The notes beneath the pieces are model-generated. The model did not search any database, was not told the origin of the DNA, and saw only the letters and a list, made by a program, of their open reading frames with translations. This document shows positions 62,712-64,000 of a DNA stretch of 64,000 nucleotides, piece by piece (the stretch's first letter is position 1; every line of letters begins with the position of its first letter). The position numbers and the translations under genes are program-made. Origin of the DNA: Christensenella sp. UBA2853 (GTDB taxonomy: Bacteria; Bacillota; Clostridia; Christensenellales; Aristaeellaceae); NCBI GenBank assembly GCA_002350845.1, contig DEFL01000076.1, positions 1 through 64,000 on the forward strand, given 5' to 3'.

Positions 62712-64000
62712 TCAGAATACCTTTTCCAGCGGCACTTCGCCGCGCAGGCGCAGGCACAGCTCGTCATCCGTCAGCTGAACGGTGCGGTGTGTCTGCAGCA
62801 CGACGACATGCTCCTCGGGGGAGTCCACAAGCTGTTTTTCCCAGTCATAGAGCATGGTGCCGTCGCCGCGAAGACGCAGGAAGGCACGCACGCCTTCCAG
62901 CACCTGTACGGTCAGCGCAACGCCTGCAAAACAGTCATTGTCATAGAGATGCGCGAAGCGTCCGCGCACGCTGCGCATGGCGCGGAGGGCCCTGCGGTGA
63001 GCTTCAAGGGCCCGGTCAGTCCAGAGATAGGCTTGGAGATCGTTTCCCTCCAGTGCATGGGCGCAGGCCTGACAGAAGGCAAAGAGGCCTTCACAGCCGG
63101 TCCGGTGAATCAGACCCTGCAGGACCATGGTGTCCTCCAGGCGCGCCGCGGCGTCTTCCTCCATCCCGTCCCCGATGCGCCGGCACAGTCCCAGATAAGC
63201 TTTCCAGGAGGAGAGCCCGGTCTCGGCAATAGCGGAAAGATGGCGGAGCTGTTCCCGGAAGGACGGGCAGTCAGCGGCCCAGAGAAGGGAAGAGACGGGG
63301 GCTTCGGTTTCCCCGCGGATCAGGGCATGGGCGAGGGTGCGCAGGGGGAAGTGATAATACTGGTCACCGGCGCGGTCATCCGGATGCGGGCCGTAGCGGA
63401 CGGCGCTGGACGCATATTCCGTGAGGGCATCCGCAGCAGACTGCGTGCCGTAGTAATCCCGGGCAAACGCCTCCGCGGCCCTGCGCGCATCACAGTGTCC
63501 GTCGGTCCACATGCGGCGTACCAGATCAAGCATAAAGAGGTGCGGTTTAATGGAGCCGACATTGATGTTCCAGAGCGTGCAGGCGTTCCGGTCCAGAATG
63601 CGGCGGAGCTCATCGCAGATCGCCTGGGGTGGGTTCTGGAGCATGGTGATATGGTTGGCCGCCTGGAGATCATAGAAACTCACATGGTAGTAAATGCCGC
63701 TGGCGCCCTGCTCATTTTCACCGGGCATGGCGTCAACGCGCGGATTGTGGTTGTTCTGACGGCGGGAAACCATGCGGCCGTAGCCGTTGTCTCCCCACAG
63801 GCGGATGACGTCATCGGGCACCTGAAGATATCCGTCCCGGTACAGACTCATCATTTCACCGTAGAGATTGGTGGAAAATACGGCGTGGGGATCCTTCGCC
63901 CGCACCATCTCCATCTGACGGCGCATGACCCTGGAAATAAAGGCGCCCTGCTTTTCCGCCGTGCTGAAACCGGGATCGCTCTCCCAGAAAGCGCAGTCGC
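62712..64000 (-). CDS. GH115-like glycoside hydrolase, C-terminal part (cut by window edge)
   Basis: The last 429 codons of a protein that continues beyond the window: 404 residues from the internal Met at 63926, plus 24 more complete upstream codons with no stop. The first part matches the GH115 (xylan alpha-1,2-glucuronidase) catalytic region: VIRLWGDNGYGRM, then ENEQGASGIYYHVSFYDLQA and CTLWNINVGSIKPHLFMLDL, in which WNINVGSIKP is the family hallmark. The remaining 250 residues are helical and lack the usual C-terminal beta domains, so this is a shorter variant. A role in removing glucuronyl side chains from hemicellulose is likely; whether it is exported cannot be judged without the N-terminus. 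Confidence 0.8.
   Translation of the reverse strand, partial: DCAFWESDPGFSTAEKQGAFISRVMRRQMEMVRAKDPHAVFSTNLYGEMMSLYRDGYLQVPDDVIRLWGDNGYGRMVSRRQNNHNPRVDAMPGENEQGASGIYYHVSFYDLQAANHITMLQNPPQAICDELRRILDRNACTLWNINVGSIKPHLFMLDLVRRMWTDGHCDARRAAEAFARDYYGTQSAADALTEYASSAVRYGPHPDDRAGDQYYHFPLRTLAHALIRGETEAPVSSLLWAADCPSFREQLRHLSAIAETGLSSWKAYLGLCRRIGDGMEEDAAARLEDTMVLQGLIHRTGCEGLFAFCQACAHALEGNDLQAYLWTDRALEAHRRALRAMRSVRGRFAHLYDNDCFAGVALTVQVLEGVRAFLRLRGDGTMLYDWEKQLVDSPEEHVVVLQTHRTVQLTDDELCLRLRGEVPLEKVF

Noticed and set aside
1..64000. tRNA, rRNA, phage or complete insertion sequence genes
   Set aside because: I saw no tRNA-like cloverleaf, rRNA-like stretch, transposase, integrase or phage structural gene on either strand by eye. 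A tRNAscan or ISfinder run could overturn this.

Overview
The window looks like a chromosomal segment of a moderately GC-rich, anaerobic Bacillota (Clostridia-type) gut or rumen bacterium. The basis is a tryptophan T-box leader, a tandem glycine riboswitch, strong AGGAGG ribosome binding sites, split glycine decarboxylase subunits (GcvPA/GcvPB), a FeoA-FeoA-FeoB-Cys-rich iron operon, LacI-controlled sugar ABC operons and many secreted proteins with 'A-E-E'-type signal cleavage sites. A Christensenellales/Aristaeellaceae-like lineage is possible, but this is inference. No rRNA, tRNA, CRISPR array, phage or complete transposon was seen.

Layout. 1-5.1 kb (minus): a truncated GT2 glycosyltransferase with a GT-C/DUF2142-like membrane protein, then a flavodoxin-aldo/keto reductase fusion and an aldo/keto reductase with two 4Fe-4S motifs. 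5.3-9.6 kb (minus): a T-box operon with a UGG (Trp) specifier, containing an iron-type alcohol dehydrogenase followed by an ABC importer of the TrpXYZ type. 9.7-17.6 kb (plus): HAD phosphatase, PfkB kinase, a small ORF interrupted by an in-frame TAG, a DUF1538 membrane protein with a PII-like partner, a secreted beta-helix protein with a 36-bp tandem repeat, a lysophospholipase-like hydrolase and a tandem-repeat protein. 17.8-19.6 kb: a duplicated-HTH regulator and an acetyltransferase-cytidine deaminase fusion. 19.8-27.9 kb: a beta-mannobiose-type utilisation locus (two LacI regulators, binding protein, two permeases, cellobiose/mannobiose 2-epimerase and GH130 phosphorylase). The epimerase would convert Man-Man to Man-Glc and GH130 would phosphorolyse it.

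28.0-29.8 kb is an AT-rich island flanked by imperfect direct repeats. It carries a probable group II intron 5' fragment, the C-terminal piece of a polymorphic toxin and a translationally coupled exported protein that may be its immunity partner. 29.8-39.2 kb: GH43-like enzyme, two WYL regulators, RtcB, an amino-acid-type transporter with a Dabb protein, another beta-propeller glycosidase and a GT-C-like membrane protein. 39.3-44.3 kb: a secreted NlpC/P60 protein, a Big2-repeat protein, an RmlD-like reductase, a secreted helical protein and a deoxynucleotidase. 44.4-48.7 kb: a leader with an attenuator, a response regulator with a degenerate receiver, and the feo operon behind DtxR-like palindromes.

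49.2-50.4 kb: a small two-helix membrane protein and an MgtC-family protein. 50.6-57.6 kb: a complete glycine cleavage operon under a tandem glycine riboswitch (gcvPA, gcvPB, lplA, gcvT, gcvH, lpd). 57.6-64 kb: a large HD-phosphohydrolase-like protein with a C-terminal RyR-like domain, a double-glycine-leader peptide carrying an SH3-like domain, a MATE exporter, two more paralogues of the small two-helix membrane protein, and a GH115-like protein cut by the window edge. The best candidates for undescribed biology are the HD-RyR protein, the GG-leader SH3 peptide, the three-member small membrane family, the toxin island, and the alcohol dehydrogenase under tryptophan T-box control.
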